Positions 20,512 through 27,709 of a stretch of 27,709 nucleotides of DNA are shown here, piece by piece. This DNA comes from JALZAA01 sp035316025. GTDB taxonomy: Bacteria > Actinomycetota > Acidimicrobiia > IMCC26256 > JACDBD01. The notes below the pieces were generated by a model. The model saw nothing but the letters and a program-made list of their open reading frames with translations, was not told where the DNA came from and did not search any database. The first letter of the stretch is position 1; every line of letters begins with the position of its first letter. The DNA lies in NCBI GenBank assembly GCA_035316025.1, contig DATFXL010000037.1, positions 1-27,709 on the forward strand, in the 5' to 3' direction. The translations under genes and the position numbers were made by a program.

Positions 20512-21976
20512 CGGCTACGCCATCGCCGTTCGCTGGGCGAGGCTCGGTCCATCCCGTCAGTGCCGTGAGGGCCAACGCGCCGCTCAAGGGCGCGAGGACC
20601 AATGCCGGAAGCTGATAGCGCCACGAGAAGTGGAAGAAGTCGGCGGCGAACAGGACGCTGAGCCCGCACAGTGCGGGGAGCAGGCACGCGGCGCGCAGTC
20701 CGGACCGGCGAGCGCGGCCGACGCCGGCTGTGGCGAGCAGCCCGGCGACGAACGCCACGCCGAGCACCGATCCGGGCACGTATCCGACGCTGAGCTGATA
20801 GCCGCGGAGGAAGAGGGCGAGCGGTTCGACGACGTGTGGGCTTCCGCCGCCGTACGTCCGCACCGCCGGAATCGGGTCCTGATCGTACGTGGGGTATTCG
20901 CGTTGGAACTGCCATCGCGAGAGCGCGACGTCGCCGGGGAACGTCGTGCGCCAGGGCGCGAACCCCTTGGCGAAGTCGGTGACGACATGCTTGGCCAGAT
21001 CCAGCGGTTGGTGCTCGAACACGCGCCGCGCGAAATCGCGTAGCACGGCGTCCCGGTCTTTGCCCGGCGGGAGAACCACACGCCCCGGGTAGGGGCTGTG
21101 ATGGGCGTACTCATTGGGCCCCAACCGGTCGTCGAGCGCCTCGTTCGGGCAGAGAACGCGCTCGTAGTGCGGGAGATCGAGACCGCGGCAGTCGACGATC
21201 GTCGCCGCCCGCCCGTAGAGGAGGTACGCATCGCCGCGGCTGAGCTCGAAGTCGCCCGACTTGATCCAGGCGTAGCTGCAGTACGCGCCGATGACGGCCA
21301 CGAAGGCCGCTCCGATCACCGCCGCTCGAAGGATCCGCTGCCATCCGCCCCGGCCGGCGACGAGAGCGAACACGACGGCGGGTACGACGAGCGCGACGCC
21401 GATGGCGCGCACCGTCGCCGACAGGCCGAGCAACGCGCCCCCGATCGCGAGGACAGGGAACGTGAGGGGGCGCTTCCACAACAGCAGGACGACCCCCGCG
21501 AGGATCAACGCCTCGAACAGCGGCTCGGACATGATGTTCTGCTCGATCTGGAGCTGGTACGCGTCGAGCAAGACGGGCCCCGCGGCGAGAACGGCGACCC
21601 AACGCCGCGCTCCGAGCCGCACCGCGAGAACGTAGATGACGACGCCCATCGCCAATCCGATGACGTGTTGCACCGCCGCGACGACGGCGAGGTTCCCGAT
21701 GGAGAGGACGGGGCGGAGCAGGAGCACCTCGTACCCGATCGGCTGGGACGTCTTCGACGGGTTCAAACCGTGCAGGTTGCCGAGGTACGTGTAGGAGTCG
21801 ATGTACAGCAGCGACGGCCGGTACGCGACCTGCGCGACGACTCGAAGCGCAAGACCCACGCCGAGCACCACGAGGAACAGCCAGTGACGCCGTCCGCAGT
21901 GTCGCAGACGGGTGCGGGCCTCCTTGCCGAACCAACGCTCGCGCCGGTCGAGTCGAGGGCTTTCGGGCTCCGGCAC
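20471..21976 (-). CDS. Polytopic membrane protein, GT-C/PMT-like glycosyltransferase candidate
   Basis: The 501-residue protein has a short basic N-terminus, a first membrane segment at about 32-52 (HWLFLVVLGVGLALRVV) and about ten hydrophobic segments in total. A large soluble loop (about 250-390) lies before the last ones. The first external loop has YIDSYTYLGNL, in the place where GT-C enzymes carry their acidic metal or catalytic residue, and the following NIMSEPLFEALILAGVVLLL is typical of GT39/PMT_2-like proteins that use lipid-linked sugars. No exact family is certain. GTG 21976 is fixed by a leaderless -10 box. Its 3' end overlaps that of the sulfoquinovose synthase gene by 41 bases. 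Confidence 0.8.
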   Translation of the reverse strand: MPEPESPRLDRRERWFGKEARTRLRHCGRRHWLFLVVLGVGLALRVVAQVAYRPSLLYIDSYTYLGNLHGLNPSKTSQPIGYEVLLLRPVLSIGNLAVVAAVQHVIGLAMGVVIYVLAVRLGARRWVAVLAAGPVLLDAYQLQIEQNIMSEPLFEALILAGVVLLLWKRPLTFPVLAIGGALLGLSATVRAIGVALVVPAVVFALVAGRGGWQRILRAAVIGAAFVAVIGAYCSYAWIKSGDFELSRGDAYLLYGRAATIVDCRGLDLPHYERVLCPNEALDDRLGPNEYAHHSPYPGRVVLPPGKDRDAVLRDFARRVFEHQPLDLAKHVVTDFAKGFAPWRTTFPGDVALSRWQFQREYPTYDQDPIPAVRTYGGGSPHVVEPLALFLRGYQLSVGYVPGSVLGVAFVAGLLATAGVGRARRSGLRAACLLPALCGLSVLFAADFFHFSWRYQLPALVLAPLSGALALTALTGWTEPRPANGDGVAATTGEFDSLSAAS

Positions 21977-21982
21977 GGCGGC

Positions 21983-21988
21983 AGTGTA
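21983..21988 (-). promoter_or_regulatory. -10 box of leaderless GT-C gene promoter
   Basis: TACACT on the minus strand, six bases before GTG 21976; identical through the first two codons to the SDR promoter. Confidence 0.65.
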
Positions 21989-22166
21989 GGAGGCGACTCC
22001 CAGGCGGAAATGGCGGACACGGTCCACCCTCCGGGACCCGAACGCTGAACCCCGAGGACGCGGACTCTTCTCTTCGGGCACGCGTAAAGCTCGGGTATCG
22101 TTCCTCCGGCGACTTCGCCGCGCTCGTGAGCAGTATTTGGACTCAATACAGCGGGAGGAGCCTCTC

Positions 22167-22439
22167 GTGAATCCTGAGGGCTGGTACCACGACCCGTTCC
22201 GACTCCACGAAGCGCGGTGGTTCTCCGACGGCAATCCCACGGCGCTGGTTCGGGATGGCCGCGTCGAATCGCGGGACGATCCGCCGAGTTCTGACTACGA
22301 AGCCCCGCTCGAGCCGATCGACGACGGGGATGAATCGTCTCCCGATGATCTGCGACGCGCCGATGACGGGCAATCCGACCTGCCTCCGGAGGAACGCGTT
22401 TGGGAGGTCGGCCTCGGTGAGACCAGCGCCCTGGACTAA
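22167..22439 (+). CDS. Small acidic protein with DUF2510-like N-terminus
   Basis: The 90-residue protein begins NPEGWYHDPFRLHEARWFSDG, a variant of the P-G-W-Y-x-D-P ... R-x-W-x-x-G motif of DUF2510, a short domain usually at the end of actinobacterial membrane proteins. The rest is acidic and low in complexity (PIDDGDESSPDDLRRADDG), probably disordered, with no membrane segment. GTG 22167 is the start, with GGGAGGAG at 22153-22160; the in-frame TTG at 22137 is less likely. Function unknown. Confidence 0.75.
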   Translation: MNPEGWYHDPFRLHEARWFSDGNPTALVRDGRVESRDDPPSSDYEAPLEPIDDGDESSPDDLRRADDGQSDLPPEERVWEVGLGETSALD

Positions 22440-22752
22440 CGGCCAGCCATCTCCCCACTGCGCACGAATTCCGAATGATCAGCGCGCAGGAGCCCGCGGC
22501 AGTACGACCGACCGTCAGATCGAGCGACTGTCGACGGCCCCGATGAGCTAGGTCGTCGGCACGCGCCCTTCCCCCGTGGACTTCACTTGGATGAGCAAAT
22601 CCGGCGTCCGCGTGGCCGTTCGCTCACGACCCCCGCTTTGTTCCGAGTCGGCTTGTATGCCCTTCGACCTGCGATGAGTTCATGGCCGCGCGTCGTCTCT
22701 ATGTGGTGTCGGAGAGCCCTACCAGGGCGCCCGATGTTCAGGAGGTACTGGC
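22440..22752. other. Intergenic stretch without recognisable gene
   Basis: These 313 bases hold only short frames without family features. Near the end are a small hairpin, GCCCTACCAGGGC, and the AGGAGG Shine-Dalgarno of the next gene. Confidence 0.5.
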
Positions 22753-23349
22753 ATGAGCAAGATCGTGTGCGACATCTCGATCTCGGCCGACGGCTACTCG
22801 GCCGGCACAAACCAGACCGAGGAGCGGCCTTTCGGAGACGCCGACGAGTCGATACTCCATGGCTGGATGTTCGACACGCCGGAGGAGAACCAAGCCGAGC
22901 TCGACGCGATCACAAAGGCAAAGGCGTTCATCATGGGCCGCAACATGTTCGGCCCGATCCGAGGGCAGTGGACCGGTGACTGGAGCGGCTGGTGGGGGCC
23001 AGCGCCCCCGTACCAAGCCCCCGTGTTCGTGCTTACCCACTACCAGCGCGATCCCCTGGTGATGGAGGGTGGCACAACGTTCCATTTCGTCACCGACGGC
23101 ATCGAAGCAGCGTTGGCACAGGCGAGCGCCGTGTCAGGCGACGCCAACATCGCCATCGCCGGCGGCGCCTCGACCGTCAACCAGTACTTAGCGGCTCGAC
23201 TGCTCGACGAGCTGCGCCTACACGTCACCCCCTTCACACTCGGCGCCGGAACCCGCATCTTCGACGGCGTGCCACCTCTGAAGCTCGACCAGATCTCGTC
23301 ACGCGGAGCTACGCAGGTCACCCACGTGACGTACCACGTCATCGACTGA
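22753..23349 (+). CDS. Dihydrofolate-reductase-family protein (RibD C-terminal domain-like)
   Basis: The 198-residue protein is a single DHFR-like reductase domain: KIVCDISISADGYSAG at the start, AKAFIMGRNMFGPI (the strand-helix seen in RibD C-terminal and YyaP-type proteins), PVFVLTHYQRDP, then IAIAGGASTVNQYLAARLLDELRLHVTPFTLGAGTRIFDG. These bind NADPH; substrates of stand-alone members are mostly unknown and this is unlikely to be the essential FolA. AGGAGG lies 7 bases before the ATG. It stands alone between two gene-poor stretches. Confidence 0.9.
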   Translation: MSKIVCDISISADGYSAGTNQTEERPFGDADESILHGWMFDTPEENQAELDAITKAKAFIMGRNMFGPIRGQWTGDWSGWWGPAPPYQAPVFVLTHYQRDPLVMEGGTTFHFVTDGIEAALAQASAVSGDANIAIAGGASTVNQYLAARLLDELRLHVTPFTLGAGTRIFDGVPPLKLDQISSRGATQVTHVTYHVID

Positions 23350-23655
23350 CCCAACACTTGGTGGACACCCTGCGCACTGCACGCTGCCGCGTTCGCCGCG
23401 ATTCGTCGCCCCGGAACCTCACTCGATCGGGTCAGAACCGTACAGCAGATCATCGACTTCGATGAGCGCGGCCAACTGCCTACGCCCAGTTGAAGCCGCC
23501 TCTTTGAACGAGGGCCGACGCGACCATGGCCGGGCCGTCTGGCACCAACCCGGCTCCGTCGAGTCGACGAAAAATCGAACCCCTCGAGCAATGTCGATCC
23601 GTATGGCCCCCCGGGGAATCGACGCTTCAGCGTTCGCGTCGGCCTGCAAGGCGAT
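23350..23655. other. Intergenic stretch without recognisable gene
   Basis: Of these 306 bases the longest candidate is a 76-codon minus-strand frame (23649-23419) with no recognisable domain or good start. A perfect short palindrome CATCGACTTCGATG sits at 23451-23464. It may be a degraded gene; nothing firmer can be said. Confidence 0.45.
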
Positions 23656-24516
23656 TCACGCGAGGGTGGTGCGCTTGAAGGTTCGCACGGCGATCGTGAG
23701 CATGAGAGCGGCGTAAGCAGCCAGCACCGCTGCGCTCAGGACCGCCATGAGCGGGTCGCTTCCGAGGTGCCAGATGTCGTCGAGGCGAGGGTTGGTGCCG
23801 TCCATGAGCCCATAGCGCATGAGCGCGACGGCGTGGGTCCAGGGCAGCAAAAAGCCGACTTGCTGGATGCCATCTGGCAGAACCGAGAGCGGATACAGGG
23901 CGCCGGACAAGAAGTACGGCGTGACGCCGATCGCGGGAATGAGGGGACCGAACGCCTCTTGGCGCCCGATGCGCAGCGCCAGCGTCTCGGCCACGCCGTA
24001 CATGGTGAGGCAGAGGAGCGCGGTGGCGATCAGGAACCATGGCAGGCGGAAGAGCGACGTGTGGAAATGCGCGCCTCGAAGTCGGCCGAGACCCACGATG
24101 ATCGCCACCTGTACGAAGGTGACGGTCAGGACCGCCACCGCGTTGGCCAATGGGATCGCCGCCCGGCGGACCGGTGCGACGAGCATCTCGCGCGTCACGC
24201 CGAACTCCTTGTCGACGATGACGTTGATGCCGCTGAACATGGCGGTGAACGGGATCAGGAACGCGACCTGGCCGACGGCGATGAAGGTGTAGTAGTCGAC
24301 GCCGGGGCTGAAGGAGCCGAGCGAGTCCGCCAGCGCGGGCCCGACGACCAGGATCCACAGCACCGGCGTCATCAGCTGGCCGATGATGCCGCTGGCGGTC
24401 TTGGTGGTGACCTGCAGCCGGCGCAGCCAGAGCGTGCCGAAGCCGTGCCAAGGCGGCACCCGGCCGTCGATGGTGGTGGCGACCGGCGCGAGCGCGTCGA
24501 CCACGGTGGCGGTCAT
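23656..24516 (-). CDS. ABC-2-type transporter permease (DrrB-like)
   Basis: The 286-residue membrane protein has six predicted segments and the ABC-2 signature region (VDKEFGVTREMLVAPVRRAAI; TPYFLSGALYPLSVLPDGIQQVGFLLPWTHAVALMRYGLM), typical of DrrB/daunorubicin-type exporters. It forms the membrane half of the transporter with the ATPase encoded just upstream. Its ATG overlaps the ATPase stop by 4 bases (ATGA). Substrate unknown, probably a hydrophobic compound or drug. Confidence 0.92.
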   Translation of the reverse strand: MTATVVDALAPVATTIDGRVPPWHGFGTLWLRRLQVTTKTASGIIGQLMTPVLWILVVGPALADSLGSFSPGVDYYTFIAVGQVAFLIPFTAMFSGINVIVDKEFGVTREMLVAPVRRAAIPLANAVAVLTVTFVQVAIIVGLGRLRGAHFHTSLFRLPWFLIATALLCLTMYGVAETLALRIGRQEAFGPLIPAIGVTPYFLSGALYPLSVLPDGIQQVGFLLPWTHAVALMRYGLMDGTNPRLDDIWHLGSDPLMAVLSAAVLAAYAALMLTIAVRTFKRTTLA

Positions 24517-25538
24517 CGCGGGTCTCCGTCCGGCGCTGGCGGGTGGTCCGTGGCCCCACCGGTCAGGTGCAGATAGACATCGTTGAGCGTTGCGCGTCGA
24601 ACAGCCGTCCCGACAACTTGCGCGTGTGCGCCCGCCAGCGAGCCGAGGGTGTCGGCGAGGTCACCGCTCGGCGCGTTGCTGGCCATGGTCACGGATCCCG
24701 ACGCGACGAGCGGGGCGTGGCTGCCGACACCGGTTTGCGTCAGCGCGATGGCCACGGGTGCTGCGTCGCCGAGCACGCGCACGTCGATGATCTGTTCGCC
24801 GAGGGCGTCGACGAGCCGCCGTGGAGTGTCGAGCGCCACGAGCACGCCCGCGTGGAGAATCCCGACCCGGTCGCACACAAGCTCCGCCTCCTCGAGGTAG
24901 TGCGTGGTGAGCACGATGGTCACGCCTTCTCGTTGGCGCAGATCGGCGATGAGACGCCAAATCTCGTTTCGCACCTCGGGGTCCAGTCCCACGGTGGGCT
25001 CGTCGAGGAACAAGATGCGCGGCCCGGCGAGCAGGGCCCGCGCGATCTCGAGGCGGCGCCGCATCCCTCCGCTGTAGGTGCGAACGCCGTCGTCGGCGCG
25101 CTGGTACAGATCCATCAGCCGCAGGAGCGCGTCGATGCGGGCGTCGGCGATGTCACGGGGCAGACCGAAGAGGCGGGCGTGGAGGCGGAGGTTGTCGACG
25201 CCGCTGAACTCGTTGTCGAGCACGCTGTCCTGGAAGACGACGCCAATGCGCCGCCGCACACCGAGGGGGTCGACGACGACGTCACGACCGTCCACGAGCG
25301 CCTCGCCGGCGGTCGGACGTACCAGGGTGGTGAGGACGCCGACGGTGGTCGTCTTGCCGGCGCCGTTGGGCCCCAAGAGGCCGAAGATCTCGCCCTCGTA
25401 GGCGGCCAGCGACACGCCCCGCAGCGCCGCGACGCCATTGGGGTACGTCTTCCTGAGGTCGCGCACCCGCACCGGATCGTTGCCGTACCGGCTTCGCTCT
25501 CGGAGCGACTCGGTGGCTTGGAACGCGGTCTCCGTCAC
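24513..25538 (-). CDS. ABC transporter ATP-binding protein (DrrA-like)
   Basis: The 341-residue ATPase has Walker A GPNGAGKTT (56-64), Q-loop VVFQDSVLD, the signature YSGGMRRRL at 155-163, Walker B ILFLDEPT and the switch His213 (TTHYLEEAE). A C-terminal regulatory region of about 90 residues follows, as in DrrA. It starts at GTG 25538 with AGAGG upstream. It is divergent from an HxlR-type regulator gene with 82 bases between, which contain an inverted repeat. The last 20 residues are rich in Pro and Asp and variable. Confidence 0.94.
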   Translation of the reverse strand: MTETAFQATESLRERSRYGNDPVRVRDLRKTYPNGVAALRGVSLAAYEGEIFGLLGPNGAGKTTTVGVLTTLVRPTAGEALVDGRDVVVDPLGVRRRIGVVFQDSVLDNEFSGVDNLRLHARLFGLPRDIADARIDALLRLMDLYQRADDGVRTYSGGMRRRLEIARALLAGPRILFLDEPTVGLDPEVRNEIWRLIADLRQREGVTIVLTTHYLEEAELVCDRVGILHAGVLVALDTPRRLVDALGEQIIDVRVLGDAAPVAIALTQTGVGSHAPLVASGSVTMASNAPSGDLADTLGSLAGAHAQVVGTAVRRATLNDVYLHLTGGATDHPPAPDGDPR

Positions 25539-25552
25539 ATCGTTACCTCTAC

Positions 25553-25577
25553 CACTTTCACTTCTGAAAGGAAAGTG
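25553..25577. promoter_or_regulatory. Candidate operator: inverted repeat between drrA-like and hxlR-like genes
   Basis: CACTTTC (25553-25559) and GAAAGTG (25571-25577) are perfect inverted repeats with an 11-base spacer that itself contains CTTCTGAAAG. The site lies directly before the -10 box of the regulator gene (TATCTT, 25579-25584) and over the promoter region of the exporter genes, a natural position for autoregulation. Confidence 0.55.
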
Positions 25578-25578
25578 C

Positions 25579-25584
25579 TATCTT
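25579..25584 (+). promoter_or_regulatory. Candidate -10 box of the hxlR-like gene
   Basis: TATCTT, abutting the inverted repeat. It gives a leader of about 30 bases containing GGAAGGA and AGGAGG. Confidence 0.5.
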
Positions 25585-25620
25585 GTGCAACAGAAGTCAC
25601 AGCGGAAGGACAGGAGGATC

Positions 25621-26280
25621 GTGAAGCGCTACGGCCAGTTCTGTTCGATCGCCCGCGCACTCGACGTGATCGGCGATCGGTGGGCGATCCTCGTCCTACG
25701 GGAACTGCTCCTCGGACCCAAGCGCTACACCGACCTGCTCGACGGCCTCCCAGGTGTCGGTACAAACGTGCTCGCAGTGCGCCTCCGGGAGCTCGAGGAG
25801 GCCGGCATCGTGGCGCGGGAGAAGCTCGCCCCGCCCGCCGCTTCCGCGGTGTATGTGCTGACCGACGACGGTCGGGCCCTGCGACCCGTCGTCGACGAGC
25901 TCGCCAAATGGGGGCTGCGACTCATGGACCGGCCACAGCGCGGGGAAGCGCTGCGAACGGGTTGGCTCGCATACTCGCTCGCCGTCAGCACGCGGCCGAC
26001 AGGAATGCCCGACCGAAGCGAGCTGGAGCTGCGCGTCGACGGCGAGCCGTACACGCTGATGGTCAGCGACGGCCGCTACCAGGCACGGCGGGGCGCAGCT
26101 GCACACCCCATCGCCATCATCGACGCACCGCCCCGAGCGCTCTTCCGCCTCGCCACCGGTCGGGCGGCCCGCGGCGACCTCGAGCGCGACGGGCAGATAT
26201 CCATCGAGAAGAACTCTCGGACCGCGCGCCGGTTCCTTGATGCCGCAGAAGGCGCGTGGGGCCAGCCGAGCGAACAATGA
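25621..26280 (+). CDS. HxlR-family transcriptional regulator with C-terminal SCP2-like domain
   Basis: The 219-residue protein has the HxlR winged helix at 1-100: Cys8 and CSIARALDVIGDRWAILVLREL, then RYTDLLDGLPGVGTNVLAVRLRELEEAGIV with the wing ending YVLTDDGRALRPVV. Residues 115-215 (LRVDGEPYTLMVSDGRYQARRG ... ISIEKNSRTARRFLDA) resemble a sterol-carrier-2-like domain that may bind a lipid or hydrophobic effector. The GTG start follows AGGAGG closely. It probably regulates the divergent exporter through the inverted repeat at 25553-25577, and the ligand may be what the exporter pumps out. Confidence 0.9.
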   Translation: MKRYGQFCSIARALDVIGDRWAILVLRELLLGPKRYTDLLDGLPGVGTNVLAVRLRELEEAGIVAREKLAPPAASAVYVLTDDGRALRPVVDELAKWGLRLMDRPQRGEALRTGWLAYSLAVSTRPTGMPDRSELELRVDGEPYTLMVSDGRYQARRGAAAHPIAIIDAPPRALFRLATGRAARGDLERDGQISIEKNSRTARRFLDAAEGAWGQPSEQ

Positions 26281-26349
26281 AATTTGGACCAACGCACTGC
26301 GCGTCGGCCGCTCTTCCGCGCATGGGTGCGCGGGTGTCACGCTGGAAGC

Positions 26350-27709
26350 ATGGTGTATGGCGATGACGCCACGCCCGCGGAGGTGGTGCTCCCGGCTCCG
26401 TGTTTGGTGGTCCTCGTGGGCATGTCGGGTTCGGGGAAGAGCACGTGGGCGGCGGCGCATTTTGAACCTGAGCAGATCGTCTCGAGCGACATGCTGCGTG
26501 CCGTCGTCGGTGCGGGTGAGGATGACATCACGGCGAGCGATGACGCGTTCATGTTGCTCGAGCAGATCGTTGAGCGGAGAACGAAGCGTCGTCTGACAAC
26601 CGTCGTCGATACTCTTGGTCTCGATCCGCTCCGGCGACAGGCGTGGGTGGGGCGGGCGCGTCAATATGCGATGCCGTGTGTCTGCGTTGCGTTCTCGACG
26701 CCGCTGGCCGAGTGTCGGGTCCGTAATCGGGAGCGTCACAAGTCCGTTCCTCAACGGGTGCTCGCCGGGCAGGCCCGACAGTTCCGAGAGCAGTGCGTAG
26801 GGCTCGCTGACGACGGTTTCGACTTCGTGCTGACCGAGGCTTCGCGTGTGCGCACAGTGCCGGCGCACGTCGCGCACGCATCGTCGGAGTCGGTTCGTCA
26901 GCGTGTGGAGCCGGTGGATCTCCGGTTCGGTCTCCAGGTGCCGACCTTCGATTGGCCGGGAGGCCCCGCAGAGGCCCGGGCGAGGCTGAGTGAGATCGGT
27001 CGCGCCGCGGAGGATGCTGGCTTCGAGAGCATCTGGGTCATGGATCATTACCGGCAGATCCCGATGTTCGGGCCTGCGTGGCACGACATGCTGGAGGGTT
27101 ACACGACCCTCGCGTTCCTGGCGGCACATACCGAGCGGGTGCGTCTGGGCACCCTGGTGGCTGGGATCACGCACCGCCCCGTCGCGCACCTCGGCAAGAT
27201 CATCGCGACGCTCGACGCCGTCTCGGGTGGCCGTGCCAACTGTGGGCTCGGCGTGGGATGGTTCGCGGCCGAGAGTGAAGCTCTCGGCATACCCTTCCCG
27301 CCACTCGCCGACCGATACACGTTGCTCGAAGACGCGCTCCAGTTCCTCCCGCTGTACTGGGGGAAGGGCGCTCCGTCATTCGAAGGTCGTGTCCTGCGCG
27401 TCCCGGAGGCCATGTGTTACCCGCGCCCGTTGCAGGACCACGTCCCGATCCTCGTCGGTGGCAACGGTGAACGTCGCACGCTTCGGCTCGCGGCGCGGTA
27501 CGCAGACGCATGCAACATCATTGGAGAGGCCGATGTCGTCGCCCGCAAAGTCGGCGCGTTGCGGTCGCATTGTGAGGGGGCCGGCCGCGCTCCATCGAGC
27601 GTCGAGGTGACGCAACTCTCCACGACACTCGTCGGGAAGGACGCGCGAGAGCTGGCGGCGTCGGTCGAACGCTTACGGCCACGTCGAAGCAGCGCCGAAC
27701 AGTACGCCG
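26350..27709 (+). CDS. P-loop kinase fused to F420/flavin-dependent luciferase-like oxidoreductase (partial)
   Basis: The frame is open from ATG 26350 to the window end (453 complete codons, no stop). Residues 15-175 form a polynucleotide-kinase-like P-loop domain: Walker A GMSGSGKST at 24-32, SSDMLR at 45-50, TTVVDTLGLD at 83-92 and a basic lid RNRERHKSVPQRV. From about 188 it is a bacterial-luciferase-like (LLM) TIM barrel: LRFGLQVPTFDWPGG, ESIWVMDHY, TERVRLGTLVAGITHRP, IATLDAVSGGRANCGLGVGW, YPRPLQDHVPILVGGNGERRTL. That resembles the TIGR03560-type F420-dependent oxidoreductases. The sequence between is continuous with no frameshift. Start and cofactor are inferred; no clear Shine-Dalgarno. 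Confidence 0.85.
   Translation, partial: MVYGDDATPAEVVLPAPCLVVLVGMSGSGKSTWAAAHFEPEQIVSSDMLRAVVGAGEDDITASDDAFMLLEQIVERRTKRRLTTVVDTLGLDPLRRQAWVGRARQYAMPCVCVAFSTPLAECRVRNRERHKSVPQRVLAGQARQFREQCVGLADDGFDFVLTEASRVRTVPAHVAHASSESVRQRVEPVDLRFGLQVPTFDWPGGPAEARARLSEIGRAAEDAGFESIWVMDHYRQIPMFGPAWHDMLEGYTTLAFLAAHTERVRLGTLVAGITHRPVAHLGKIIATLDAVSGGRANCGLGVGWFAAESEALGIPFPPLADRYTLLEDALQFLPLYWGKGAPSFEGRVLRVPEAMCYPRPLQDHVPILVGGNGERRTLRLAARYADACNIIGEADVVARKVGALRSHCEGAGRAPSSVEVTQLSTTLVGKDARELAASVERLRPRRSSAEQYA

Noticed and set aside
22137..22166. TTG start 10 codons upstream for the DUF2510-like protein
   Set aside because: A strong GGGAGGAG precedes GTG 22167 at ideal spacing, and the extra residues are not part of the motif.
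23419..23649. 76-codon minus-strand frame in the gap before the ABC permease
   Set aside because: No recognisable domain, no Shine-Dalgarno, and composition like non-coding sequence. Not supported as a gene.
1..27709. CRISPR arrays, insertion sequences, att sites, riboswitches
   Set aside because: No repeat-spacer pattern, transposase, terminal inverted repeats or recognised riboswitch core was seen on reading both strands.

Overview
The window is high-GC, densely packed chromosomal DNA of an actinobacterium. Several things point to the class Acidimicrobiia or a relative: frequent GTG starts, many start codons with no Shine-Dalgarno, an F420-type luciferase-like oxidoreductase, and a gene order that resembles Mycobacterium tuberculosis Rv1334-Rv1341 with changes. 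Class-level placement is inference. I see no transposase, integrase, phage gene or CRISPR array.

Layout: (1) 1-2400: a partial YCII-like gene, a cyclic-nucleotide-gated lysine acetyltransferase (Pat-like), an ECF sigma factor, and a VOC protein that carries what looks like the head of an anti-sigma-type protein. (2) 2405-3632: a divergent VOC/AraC pair whose start codons overlap. (3) 3561-5570: the trans-translation genes, ssrA (tmRNA, minus strand, encoded tag AEDSNLALAA) and smpB, on either side of an M50 site-2-type protease. (4) 5595-14114: an orphan CoxL-like molybdenum hydroxylase subunit, then mec-cysO-cysM (cysteine synthesis from O-phosphoserine and a protein thiocarboxylate), sua5, murI, a cAMP phosphodiesterase-like metallohydrolase, rph, rdgB and a conserved unknown. 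(5) 14178-17394: a small Cys-rich protein, tRNA-Leu(UAG), a DUF35/thiolase pair, then two adjacent genes each with one in-frame TGA exactly at the catalytic cysteine. These are an AhpD-like protein (CxxU) and a Bcp/PrxQ-type peroxiredoxin (TPGU). Each TGA is followed by a perfect hairpin at bacterial SECIS distance, so I read both as selenoproteins. (6) 17423-21976: an SDR, a GT2 glycosyltransferase, a UDP-sulfoquinovose synthase and a polytopic GT-C-like membrane protein, which suggests synthesis of a sulfonated surface glycan or lipid. (7) 22167-27709: two small or accessory genes, a DrrAB-like ABC exporter divergent from an HxlR-type regulator, and a partial kinase-luciferase-like fusion that runs off the end.

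The main new observation is the tandem AhpD-like/peroxiredoxin selenoprotein pair, probably a peroxide-reducing couple with selenium at both active sites. A second recurring signal is a TANNNT -10 box placed exactly so that +1 is the first base of ATG/GTG. It occurs at seven genes (smpB, coxL-like, cysO, the Cys-rich protein, prx, the SDR and the GT-C protein), so leaderless transcription is common here and these starts can be fixed with some confidence.
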